Shown here: one piece after another, positions 41,755-50,004 of the stretch
Position numbering within the stretch: position 1 is the stretch's first letter
Layout of the letters: each line of letters opens with the position of its first letter
NCBI GenBank assembly: GCA_964015035.1
Contig: CAXHCA010000025.1
Span: 1-57,089 of the forward strand
DNA: 57,089 bases
Direction of reading: 5' to 3'
From: BQJU01 sp964015035
GTDB lineage: Bacteria; Bacteroidota; Bacteroidia; Chitinophagales; Saprospiraceae
Position numbers and translations under genes: made by a program
Notes under the pieces: generated by a model
The model's database searches: none
Seen by the model: the letters and a program-made list of their open reading frames with translations, nothing else
What the model was told of the DNA's origin: nothing

Positions 41755-41947
41755 AGTGCATGATTGGAGGTAGTCCCTGAAGTATATTCGGGCAAGCTAT
41801 TCATGGTGCAAATTTCAGTTTTTGGAACCTCTTTTCGGCTATTTTTTCTTCCGTCTCGGCTGAGCCGAGATGGTCTCAAAAATGAGTCTCGCGAGAACCC
41901 AAAGCCTGCAATTTTCGTTGCTAAAGCACCACCTTCAAACATGCACT
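41755..41947. repeat. Repeat A, longest complete copy (193 bp)
   Basis: Ends AGTGCATGATTGGAGGT (41755-41771) and ACCTTCAAACATGCACT (41931-41947) are inverted repeats. The orientation is inverted relative to copies at 1 and 56988. The core contains a palindrome CTCGGCTGAGCCGAG, the segment AATGAGTCTCGCGAGAACCC, and CAATTTTCGTTGCTAAAGCA, all shared with the window-end copies. No target-site duplication is evident. It separates the DUF1328 gene from its terminator. Confidence 0.9.
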
Positions 41948-41956
41948 AAGCACGAG

Positions 41957-41992
41957 ATCGGGTGTAGAAATTAATCTGCACCCGATTTTTTG
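41957..41992 (+). terminator. Rho-independent terminator
   Basis: ATCGGGTGTAGA (41957-41968) pairs with TCTGCACCCGAT (41975-41986), one U-G pair and a 6-nt loop, followed by TTTTTT. It ends the sufS-cupin-DUF1328 transcript and lies almost against the next gene. Confidence 0.9.
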
Positions 41993-42013
41993 TCTGATTT
42001 TTTCAATCCGATA

Positions 42014-43027
42014 ATGTCAGGGATATCGAGTATATTTGTAGGAAAAAATGCTAACTTGAAACTCCGATCAGCCGATATCTGGATCATTTTTGGGGCATCT
42101 TTGGTTAGTGTCCTTTTTATTTTTTTAGTATTGGCCCAAGAGCCGGCTATACTAAAAATTAAAGTTGGCATCTTTGCGGCGGTGCTAATTGCAGGTATTA
42201 CACTCTCCTTTCTCTATTTTTTCCATAGACGCATGCGGCGGGTACGTGTTCAATTATACCAAACCTTGCAAGTTTTGGAAAACTTTGACATTGATGAACC
42301 CACTTCCGTAAAATTTGAGCCTTCCCCCTACGCTGCATTTAATGAATTGAACGAATACCTCTCCGAAATGATCAATCGCATTCGCCAGCATTACCAGGCC
42401 AATAAACAATTTACAGCCAATGCGGCTCATGAATTGCAAACTCCTCTCTCCGTAATCAAAGGCCATATCGAACTGTTGTTGCAATCTTCTCGTCTCGGCG
42501 AAAAAGAAATTAAAACGCTGGGAGTTATTTTGCAAAACACCAATCGCCTGGCACGTCTGAACAGCGCATTGATCTTACTTTCTAAAATTGAACACCAGCG
42601 ATTTTCCGATTTCCGAAAGGTCAACATCAATCGAGTGACAGATGAGGTTTTAAATAATTTTCAGGACCTAATTAAAATCCAAAACCTGACCGTCAACAAG
42701 CAGTATGAGGATCAGTTGGAAGTGGAAATGAGTGCAACCCTGGCGGAAATCATGGTGGCCAATTTGGTCCAAAATGCCATTAGACATAATATTTTAGATG
42801 GTTGGATGAATATCGTGATCAAATCGGATACTTTTTGCGTTATAAATTCAGGCAAAGTTCTAACGGTTAAACCTCGGGCACTTCTCAAACGGTTCCGAAG
42901 AGAGACCAATGTGGAAGAAAGCCTTGGCTTGGGATTATCGATCGTGCAGCGAATCTGCGATCACTCAGAATTGGCGTTGGACTACCAACACGAAGAAGGG
43001 GTTCATACACTAACCATTAAATTTTGA
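42014..43027 (+). CDS. Membrane-bound sensor histidine kinase, orphan
   Basis: A 337-aa kinase with two membrane segments (about 25-45 and 50-70) and almost no periplasmic part, a short HAMP-like linker, then HisKA with the phosphorylated His in TANAAHELQTPLSVIKGHIE, and a reduced HATPase_c domain: N-box ANLVQNAIRHN, G1 reduced to INSGK instead of DNGxG, and G2 LGLGLSIVQRIC. The missing G1 Asp suggests altered ATP binding, although a similar NxG form occurs in other Bacteroidota kinases. No response regulator is next to it. The start is uncertain: ATG 42014, TTG 41990 (inside the terminator T-run), or TTG 42056, which follows a TATATTTG box at 42031 and would start just before the first membrane segment. 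Confidence 0.8.
   Translation: MSGISSIFVGKNANLKLRSADIWIIFGASLVSVLFIFLVLAQEPAILKIKVGIFAAVLIAGITLSFLYFFHRRMRRVRVQLYQTLQVLENFDIDEPTSVKFEPSPYAAFNELNEYLSEMINRIRQHYQANKQFTANAAHELQTPLSVIKGHIELLLQSSRLGEKEIKTLGVILQNTNRLARLNSALILLSKIEHQRFSDFRKVNINRVTDEVLNNFQDLIKIQNLTVNKQYEDQLEVEMSATLAEIMVANLVQNAIRHNILDGWMNIVIKSDTFCVINSGKVLTVKPRALLKRFRRETNVEESLGLGLSIVQRICDHSELALDYQHEEGVHTLTIKF
42031..42038 (+). promoter_or_regulatory. TATATTTG box at the start of the kinase gene
   Basis: An exact TAnnTTTG match lies 25 nt before the TTG codon at 42056. The -33 region lacks TTG. If this is the real promoter, the kinase must start at 42056, not 42014. Confidence 0.3.
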
Positions 43028-43045
43028 ATCTTTAATGATCAATTT

Positions 43046-44572
43046 ATGATAGAAACAACACAAATCGAACTGAGGAATCTTCTTTTGGAAGATTACGAGG
43101 GATTGACCGAATCGATGAAAAAAGCCTATCCAGGTTGGCAAGATGCACTTTGGAAAAGGGGACAGATCAAAGATTTATTGACAAAATTTCCGGAAGGGCA
43201 GCTATGCATTCTGGTCAATGGAAAAGTGGCAGGCAGTGCATTATCCATCATTGTTGATTATAAAAAATACGGAGATAAGCATACCTACGAACAAATTACC
43301 GGCAATTGTACCTTTAGTACCCATGATCCGGATGGTGATGTTTTGTATGGTATTGATGTCTTTATCGATCCCGCTTTTCGAGGAATGCGCTTAGGGCGGC
43401 GTTTATACGAGGCGAGAAAAGAACTTTGTGAAAACCTCAACCTCCGCGCTATTATTGCGGGAGGACGCTTGCCAAAATATAAAGATTACGCCAAGGAAAT
43501 GCGCCCGAGGGAATACATTGAGAGTGTGAAGCGCAAAGAAATCCACGATCCGGTACTGTCTTTTCAATTATCCAATGATTTTCACGTACGGAAGGTGCTG
43601 ATCAATTACCTGGAAGGAGACACAGATTCGTTGGAATACGCGGCGCTTTTGGAGTGGAATAATGTGTATTATCAGGAAAAAGAGGTCCTGGTTAACGCTC
43701 CCAAAGACGTGATCCGGCTGGGGCTGGTGCAATGGCAAATGCGACATTTCCCAAATTTGGAAGCGTTCATAGAGCAAGCAGAATTTTTTGTGGATGCGGT
43801 GAGTGATTATCAAAGCGATTTTTTGATGTTTCCGGAGTTTTTTAATGCTCCGCTGATGGCGCCCTACAATAAGCTTTCCGAGCCGGAAGCCATCCGCAAA
43901 TTGGCGGAGTACACTGATTTGATGAAAGAGCGTTTTCAGTCATTGGCCATCTCCTACAATGTCAATATCATCACGGGGAGCATGCCGGAAATTAGAGATG
44001 ATGGGCGGTTGTACAACGTTGGCTTTTTGTGTCATCGTAATGGGAAAATCGACCAGTACGAAAAAATCCACATTACCCCTTCGGAAAAGAGTGCCTGGGG
44101 GATGGTAGGGGGCAGTAAAGTCGAGGTATTTGATACCGATAGTGGCAAGATAGCCATCTTGATTTGTTACGATGTAGAATTCCCGGAGCTGAGTCGCTCT
44201 TTAGCAGAACAAGGTATGCAAATTCTGTTTGTGCCCTTTCTGACCGATACCCAAAATGGCTACAACCGAGTGCGGGTTTGTGCACAGGCGCGTGCTATCG
44301 AAAATGAGTGCTATGTGGCCATTGCCGGTTGTGTAGGCAATTTGCCAAAGGTCAACAATATGGATATCCAATATGCCCAATCGGCGATTTTTACGCCTTC
44401 GGATTTTGCCTTCCCCACTAATGCCATCAAGGCCGAAGCTACTCCGAATACCGAGATGACGGTGATTGGAGATATTAATCTGGAATTGCTCAAGGAATTG
44501 CATGAATTTGGCGGGGTACAAAACCTAAAGGACCGCCGTCATGATTTGTATCAGTTTCAATGGAAGGGGTAA
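43046..44572 (+). CDS. GNAT acetyltransferase fused to carbon-nitrogen hydrolase
   Basis: A 508-aa two-domain protein. Residues about 5-210 are a GNAT N-acetyltransferase with the acetyl-CoA loop in VFIDPAFRGMRLGRRLYEAR. Residues about 225-505 are a nitrilase-superfamily amidohydrolase with the full triad: Glu264 in MFPEFF, Lys340 in YEKIHITPSE, Cys374 in ILICYDVEFPE. This fusion is a known family in Bacillus (YhcX) and Bacteroidota, but the substrate is not established; an acetylated amide or a damaged metabolite is plausible. It follows the kinase gene by 18 bp and may share its transcript, an odd pairing with no known link. Confidence 0.88.
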   Translation: MIETTQIELRNLLLEDYEGLTESMKKAYPGWQDALWKRGQIKDLLTKFPEGQLCILVNGKVAGSALSIIVDYKKYGDKHTYEQITGNCTFSTHDPDGDVLYGIDVFIDPAFRGMRLGRRLYEARKELCENLNLRAIIAGGRLPKYKDYAKEMRPREYIESVKRKEIHDPVLSFQLSNDFHVRKVLINYLEGDTDSLEYAALLEWNNVYYQEKEVLVNAPKDVIRLGLVQWQMRHFPNLEAFIEQAEFFVDAVSDYQSDFLMFPEFFNAPLMAPYNKLSEPEAIRKLAEYTDLMKERFQSLAISYNVNIITGSMPEIRDDGRLYNVGFLCHRNGKIDQYEKIHITPSEKSAWGMVGGSKVEVFDTDSGKIAILICYDVEFPELSRSLAEQGMQILFVPFLTDTQNGYNRVRVCAQARAIENECYVAIAGCVGNLPKVNNMDIQYAQSAIFTPSDFAFPTNAIKAEATPNTEMTVIGDINLELLKELHEFGGVQNLKDRRHDLYQFQWKG

Positions 44573-44663
44573 CCCCTTTTATTGACAGGCGCCTGGGGGT
44601 GTTGTCACTCCTGAAAAGCATAGTCTGTCAGGAGATGATTAAAACACGCCCTAGGCATCGGTT

Positions 44664-45962
44664 TTATTCCTCTGGTGATTCCGGCTGGGTAGCAGCCTTC
44701 GCCGTGGTTACCTCGGGAGCCTTCCATCTGGCGTATCCCACCGGCGTGCCCTGCGCCTTTTTAACCGCCTGTCCGCTGCGTCGTTTATCATAAACCATAG
44801 CTATGGTCATAATCAGGCTGGTGCCAATGATGATAAAAAGCAAAATGCCGGGTTCAAAACCAGGGACGATAGCCTCCTGCGGGATCGCATAAAACAGGAG
44901 AATCGTAATCAACCCGCGTGGAGCCACAAACAATTGCGGAATAATATCCTTGCCGATAAAAATGCGCAGGATGATGAAGCGAATCAGGTAAATGGATAAA
45001 ATGATCAATCCACTGATGATGGCCACATTCACACTGGCCAATGATGCCAGGGAAATGGTCACACCAAAAATAACGAAGAAAAAAGTCCGCACGACGAAGG
45101 CCGTTTCCATGGTAATGACATGTAGCCCTTCATAAATTTCTTCCGCCTTGTGCTCATCCAGCCAGCGAGCCAGTGGCCCGCGAAAAAACAGGTGCTTATT
45201 GGCGATCAATAGCCCAAAAATCAGGATGATGATAAGGGAAGAGAGGTGCATTTGTTTGCCCAAAGAATAGAGCAACAGTAGCACCGCTATGAGCAAAAAC
45301 AACTTCACGTTGGTTTTGATATTCTGGAAGACCAGCACAATCAAATAACTGGCAATCAATGATAGGATAATGGTGAGTACCACATTGCCGGCAAAACCGG
45401 CGAATCCGCTGGAATGCTCGGCCGCATCCAATTGGCCCGCTAAAAAATAGAAGACCATAATGCCCAAAATATCGGAAAAGGTACTTTCATAAATGTGGAA
45501 CTCTCGCTTACTTTCACTCAAGCCATTTACACTGGGAATGATGATGGCGCTAGACAAGATGGACAAGGGCGTGGCGTACAGGTAGGCTGCACTCATGCTC
45601 ATACCGGGTACAAATTCGTGCAAGATGACGGCGGCAATCCACAGGGAGGCCACTAGCCCGATTAAAGCAATAAACAGGGCCTTTGCTATGGGAATGTATT
45701 TTTCTTTCTTGAGTTCCAGCTCCAAGGCGGCTTCCAGTACGATCATAATCAAGCCCACAATTCCCAATATTTCCAGTATAGGGAAGAAGTTGAGGTTGTC
45801 TAATCCCATGGCATCGAGCCCAAATTTTAGGGAAATACCCAAGACAATGAGCATCAGCACCGATGGGATATTGGTCTTTCGAGCCACCTCCCCGAAGAAA
45901 AACGACAGGATAATGATGGCAGAGGCTGCAATGATCAGATTATAAGAAGTCAGAATATCCAT
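44664..45962 (-). CDS. Cation:proton antiporter (CPA family)
   Basis: A 432-aa inner-membrane protein with about twelve to thirteen membrane segments. YESTFSDILGIMVFYFLA corresponds to the ESxxND motif of the fifth segment of CPA1 exchangers, with the ion-binding Asp kept and the preceding Asn replaced by Ser. GLIMIVLEAALELELKKEK matches the third to fourth segment region, and APRGLITILLFYAIP the tenth. It lacks C-terminal RCK/TrkA domains; the last 50 residues are polar and rich in Pro, Thr and Ala. It would exchange Na+ or K+ for H+. It is the last gene of a three-gene set, 5 bp after the MscS-like gene. Confidence 0.85.
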   Translation of the reverse strand: MDILTSYNLIIAASAIIILSFFFGEVARKTNIPSVLMLIVLGISLKFGLDAMGLDNLNFFPILEILGIVGLIMIVLEAALELELKKEKYIPIAKALFIALIGLVASLWIAAVILHEFVPGMSMSAAYLYATPLSILSSAIIIPSVNGLSESKREFHIYESTFSDILGIMVFYFLAGQLDAAEHSSGFAGFAGNVVLTIILSLIASYLIVLVFQNIKTNVKLFLLIAVLLLLYSLGKQMHLSSLIIILIFGLLIANKHLFFRGPLARWLDEHKAEEIYEGLHVITMETAFVVRTFFFVIFGVTISLASLASVNVAIISGLIILSIYLIRFIILRIFIGKDIIPQLFVAPRGLITILLFYAIPQEAIVPGFEPGILLFIIIGTSLIMTIAMVYDKRRSGQAVKKAQGTPVGYARWKAPEVTTAKAATQPESPEE

Positions 45963-45967
45963 GGTTG

Positions 45968-46702
45968 TTAATTTTCAGTCACTAGTTTAATTGAGTATCC
46001 CCATTCTTTTACCAGGGCCATAAATTCGTATAGATGGCTTTCTTCCCGAAGTGATAAGCTGGCCGAAATTTGTACAGGAGATTCATCATTTTCATACAGC
46101 TCGGGCAAGTGGTTCCAATCGATAAATGGCGTGGTAGCCAATAGATCACGGAGGTATACCAGATGATTGGCCTTGCCCTTTTCTTCTTTTGGGGAAATCA
46201 CAAATTGGTAAAACCCACCAATTTCTTCGCCCGAAAGTATGGTGTATCCATTGGTGAGCAGGCTGGAATAGCTCAGTTGGTTTAGGCCCTCATTGGTCTG
46301 CAGGTTGAGTCCTAACCGTTCTAAACTAAAAATGACCCCTTCGGAGGTTCCGCTGCGCAGCCGTTCGCCAATAGCGATGTTGTGATTTGCCAAAATAATT
46401 CTGCCACTGAGATAGTTGCGCACATGGCTAAATCCGATCAGTAACAGCAAAGCCATAATCAAACCATGAAAAATGGGATTGATTAGGATAAAAACACTTG
46501 CTAATACGATCACTGCCAGGGGTTCAAAAAGCAGCAGTAAGAGCTCTACGATCTTCTGATAAGCATGTTGGTGTCTGCCTAAAAAGGTAAACTGCTCCGA
46601 TAATCGCCGTAAAAATTGTAACGCAAAGTAAAGCGCTGCAAAGACCAGTGCGATCAGCAGAAAATTTGTCCAGGTAAATTTTATGAGTAGGATATCTTGC
46701 AT
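45968..46702 (-). CDS. MscS-like mechanosensitive channel-type protein
   Basis: A 244-aa membrane protein with three to four hydrophobic segments (about 12-30, 50-75, 78-97). After the last one, HVRNYLSGRIILANHNIAIG ... EGVIFSLERLGLNLQTNEG and LNQLSYSSLLTNGYTIL follow the pattern of the MscS pore exit and beta domain (the usual AG-rich pore helix, RPF-xxGD, then VxxIxxxxTxIxxxDG, and PNS positions). The typical PN is replaced by SYSS, and the pore helix is less Gly/Ala-rich, so gating may differ. The C-terminal domain is short. It is 2 bp after the large ATPase gene and 5 bp before the antiporter gene; operon membership is near certain. Confidence 0.72.
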   Translation of the reverse strand: MQDILLIKFTWTNFLLIALVFAALYFALQFLRRLSEQFTFLGRHQHAYQKIVELLLLLFEPLAVIVLASVFILINPIFHGLIMALLLLIGFSHVRNYLSGRIILANHNIAIGERLRSGTSEGVIFSLERLGLNLQTNEGLNQLSYSSLLTNGYTILSGEEIGGFYQFVISPKEEKGKANHLVYLRDLLATTPFIDWNHLPELYENDESPVQISASLSLREESHLYEFMALVKEWGYSIKLVTEN

Positions 46703-46704
46703 AT

Positions 46705-49107
46705 CTATTTATGAAATTTCAAATACTTTTTGCGTTCCAGAATCCTGCCCAAGTCGTTGACTACCAGTTCGTTGACCTCCAGCCATCCATCCAGGTGGCG
46801 GGTGAGTACCCCCACGCTGAGCAGGCGTTGCAGGACACTGCCATATTTTTCTGAAAAAGCCGGGCCGAAAAGTTTTCGCAAGCGGTATTCATTGGTGCGT
46901 TTGCTCAGCATGATGGCCGCCAGCAATAGGCCATTCTCTGAGTTGACAAAATCGGGCAGCAAAGCCCCTCCCGAAAAGGAAAATCGGATGCGGTCTTCAG
47001 CAACCCGTTGTGTGGAGGCCGACCATCGGTTGAGCGCTTCACCAATATTGTATTCGGAGGATTTGATGATCCGGTCACTTATTTTGCGGTAAGCCTGAGG
47101 CGTAATCTCACTTCCGTCAGATTCGATCAAGGTCTTGTGGGTTGCCCCATGTCTAATGAGAATGGCCTCCCGGATTTCCGCCGCGGACATGCGATCCATG
47201 TTGATTTCCGCCTGAAAAACTTTTTGGATATCCAGCATCTTGTTCAAGTGGGCCTTCAGCCAATTACTCGTTGATACGAGGAAAAAAATGCTATTGGAAT
47301 AACTGTCAATAAATTTCCGCAAGGCCCTCATATTTTGACTGATAGAGATATTGGGCGCGCGCCACAGCTCGAGATCATCGATCCAGACCAATGGTTGTGT
47401 GTTCAGGGTATGCTTGCGAATAAAATCCAGGGCTTCACCCAAGTGATAGGTCGTAGTCATACTGCGTCCGTTGACCTTGATACCCATATTGGGCTGTAGC
47501 CGAACGGTCGTATTGGGGAAATGCCGATTGGCGATTAGTTCGCCGAATAGAGATTTACCCGCAAACCGTTGTCCGGTGATCAATACAGCCCCGCGAAATC
47601 CACTTTTCCAGTTTTGAATTAGATTTTCAGCATGACGCAGCTCTTCCTCTCTGCCCACCCAAAAAGATTCGCCGATGTATCCCTTGGTCAGAAAAATGCT
47701 ATTATAGTGGTAGTTGTTTTCATCACTGAGCCGATTTTGGATATAACGCACCGTCTTTTCCGATATACTCAATGATTCTTCCCGCTCAACCGTTGTTTTA
47801 AACCGTTGGAGCAGTCGCTTTTGCTGGTTGAACCAATTCTGGATCCGAATTAGCTGAGCACTTTGGTTTATCCTTAATTGACTAATGGTAGACTCTAATG
47901 AAATCGGCAAAAAGGACTGCTCCAAATTAAATATTTCCGAAAGGAGGAAAGTATGCTCGAGCCTTTCTTCCATTAGGTCTTCGAGTTGGTCGAGATTTTC
48001 TTTGGAGGTTTTAAACTTTTTCAGGAAAGAAATTAGAGGCTGACAGAGATCGGCCTTCTCTACCGTCTTAGGTTTGCCTTCCTGGGTTTCTGCAGACAGG
48101 ATGATGGTCCGATTACGGATGTTGGCCAGTGACATTTTCATGCCATTGGTCACACTTTCCGTGGTTTCCCAGACCTCATAGAGTAGGGGCAAGATTTCAG
48201 ACTCCAACCACTGTTGGACACTTTTTTGGAAGTTGATTTCCTTGTATAATAAAAGCCCTTCACTAACGGTGATAGAAACTTGCGTTTTTTCGGGAAGCTG
48301 GGCCAATTGTTTTTCTAATTCTGTGGTAAAGCTATTGTGGTGATTCAAGATCGACATTTCCTCTTCCAGGTCTTCCAACCGCACCGTTATTTTCCCGGGC
48401 TTGGGATCTGGGGCATCAATGGTGGCATCAATGAAATTGATGGTTTCCTGTGCACTAGCTTGTATACTATTGATTTCCTGATCACAAATAGTGAGCATTC
48501 GATTAATCGCGGTCTTAACCTGCTCAAAGGTGGTTGCGGTTTCACTTAAGCGTTGGTAGGTGGCAAATACTTGTTGGCATTGATCTTGAAGATCAGTGAT
48601 TTGCTTTTGATAGATGGGCCACGGATTTTCTTGCAATTGCCACTCTTCTATCCGCTTGCTCATGCTGGGGCGGCCATTTGCCGTAATCCTGATCTCCCTT
48701 TCGGGAAAGGCAACCAATTCTTTTGCTGCTGATTTTACCGATTCGAAGGATTGTTGCTTGAGGGTGTCTAATGCAGATTGTTCAATCCGGTGGTCCTGGT
48801 GCAACAACTGGGCTTTTTGTTGTTGAAATAGTATATCGCGCCACAGAATCAGAAAGGATTTGGCCTGGTCGGCCCATAAATAATTGATCAAATTTGCATT
48901 AAAGAGCTCACCGATAGGCGGTGGTGACTTTTCTAAAAGTAATGCTTGAGCAGCGCTACCCACGAGGTTCATTTCTTGGGAGAGCAGGACAGACCGATCG
49001 TTTAAGTTCTGCAAATAAGCATCCGCCTGATCCGGGTGCCAGACGAATTCGATAGTCTCATTCAGTTGTTGCTCAAAAGCAGAAAGCAGTGATTGCAGCT
49101 TTTTCAT
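46705..49107 (-). CDS. Large AAA-type ATPase with helical N-terminal region
   Basis: An 800-aa soluble protein, family not recognised. Residues 1-480 are predicted almost wholly helical with heptad-like stretches (QEMNLVGSAAQALLLEKSP, ITDLQDQCQQVFATYQRLSE). The NTPase domain is at about 490-690: Walker A ITGQRFAGKS (Lys518), Walker B PLVWIDDLELW (about 571-580), and a sensor-1-like FFLVSTSNWLKAHLN. The C-terminal 100 residues look like a winged helix (LQRLLSVGVLTRHLDGWLEV, VNDLGRILERK). It resembles STAND/ORC-like ATPases by layout. It is first in a tight operon with an MscS-like channel and a cation antiporter, so it may sense or control ion flux; this is inference. The gene starts 130 bp after nosY on the same strand. 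Confidence 0.7.
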   Translation of the reverse strand: MKKLQSLLSAFEQQLNETIEFVWHPDQADAYLQNLNDRSVLLSQEMNLVGSAAQALLLEKSPPPIGELFNANLINYLWADQAKSFLILWRDILFQQQKAQLLHQDHRIEQSALDTLKQQSFESVKSAAKELVAFPEREIRITANGRPSMSKRIEEWQLQENPWPIYQKQITDLQDQCQQVFATYQRLSETATTFEQVKTAINRMLTICDQEINSIQASAQETINFIDATIDAPDPKPGKITVRLEDLEEEMSILNHHNSFTTELEKQLAQLPEKTQVSITVSEGLLLYKEINFQKSVQQWLESEILPLLYEVWETTESVTNGMKMSLANIRNRTIILSAETQEGKPKTVEKADLCQPLISFLKKFKTSKENLDQLEDLMEERLEHTFLLSEIFNLEQSFLPISLESTISQLRINQSAQLIRIQNWFNQQKRLLQRFKTTVEREESLSISEKTVRYIQNRLSDENNYHYNSIFLTKGYIGESFWVGREEELRHAENLIQNWKSGFRGAVLITGQRFAGKSLFGELIANRHFPNTTVRLQPNMGIKVNGRSMTTTYHLGEALDFIRKHTLNTQPLVWIDDLELWRAPNISISQNMRALRKFIDSYSNSIFFLVSTSNWLKAHLNKMLDIQKVFQAEINMDRMSAAEIREAILIRHGATHKTLIESDGSEITPQAYRKISDRIIKSSEYNIGEALNRWSASTQRVAEDRIRFSFSGGALLPDFVNSENGLLLAAIMLSKRTNEYRLRKLFGPAFSEKYGSVLQRLLSVGVLTRHLDGWLEVNELVVNDLGRILERKKYLKFHK

Positions 49108-49236
49108 TCACCAATTTTGAAATTCTACCAGTATCGGCAAAATAACAAAAACTACGGTTATTTGTACTTAATATAAAGCTGTTTTGGCAAATTAAATGTT
49201 GGGAAAATTTGAATTTTTTAGCAAAAAGCATTTAAC

Positions 49237-50004
49237 TTAAAAATCTCGCTTCAAAAACTTCCGCCGAATGAAGAAATAAGGGACTACTCCCCATACCAAT
49301 AAGACAACAATCGCCCACACACTTCCTTGCAAACTACCGAAAAACTCTTGAAAAATAGCTCCTGAAAGCCCAAGCAGGGCCGCCGCTTCGGTTTGCATCA
49401 CCACGAGAATGCGGGCAATGGCAACAGGGTTGAAGAAAGTAGCGATCAATATACTTTGCTCTATGGGGTATTCTGCCAATTGATACACTACCCATAATAA
49501 GATGCCATCAAAAATGAAGGTGAAAAAGATCCAAAAGAGAAGCACAATGCCCATGCTGCGGGCTTTATCTTGTTGATGCGTACTGACCCAAAGGGCCAAG
49601 CCCGTGAAAATAATACTCAACAAAACCCCCACAAGGGTAAGGTAAAAACTCGCCATAGTAGGATAAAACAAGAGCAGCGGCAAGCCGATACCCAAAAGAA
49701 AAGAGAGAATAAAGCCGATTGCCAAACCAACAAAAATGCCCCAAATAATTCGGCTTCGCCGAATGGGCTGAATGAGCAATAGTTGGATGAACTCACTGGA
49801 GTTGTAGTAATAAATCGTAGCAAAAACACCCGTCATTAGTGGAATGACAATTAAGGTGATTTGCAATAGGGCTAGTATGGTTTTTTCGGGTTGGCTTTCG
49901 ATAAGAAACATTCCCCACCCCAAGACCACTAGAAGCAGCCCATAGATCAGGATGGCTTTATTTTTTAATAAATCTATGGCGATATTGACACTAATATTCC
50001 GCAT
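49237..50004 (-). CDS. nosY: NosY, permease of the NosDFY copper-site maturation complex
   Basis: A 255-aa inner-membrane protein with six membrane segments (LIYGLLLVVLGWGMFLIES; LLQITLIVIPLMTGVFATIY; IFVGLAIGFILSFLLGIGLP; others). YYYNSSEFIQLLLIQPIRRS is the conserved cytoplasmic segment of ABC-2-type NosY proteins. With NosF and periplasmic NosD it forms a complex needed to assemble the copper-sulfur CuZ centre of nitrous oxide reductase. It overlaps nosF by 14 bp. It is the last gene of the nos set. Confidence 0.87.
   Translation of the reverse strand: MRNISVNIAIDLLKNKAILIYGLLLVVLGWGMFLIESQPEKTILALLQITLIVIPLMTGVFATIYYYNSSEFIQLLLIQPIRRSRIIWGIFVGLAIGFILSFLLGIGLPLLLFYPTMASFYLTLVGVLLSIIFTGLALWVSTHQQDKARSMGIVLLFWIFFTFIFDGILLWVVYQLAEYPIEQSILIATFFNPVAIARILVVMQTEAAALLGLSGAIFQEFFGSLQGSVWAIVVLLVWGVVPYFFIRRKFLKRDF

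Noticed and set aside
44606..44634. Terminator between the GNAT-nitrilase gene and the antiporter gene
   Set aside because: CTCCTGA/TCAGGAG forms a 7-bp stem with a 13-nt loop but no T-run follows on either strand.
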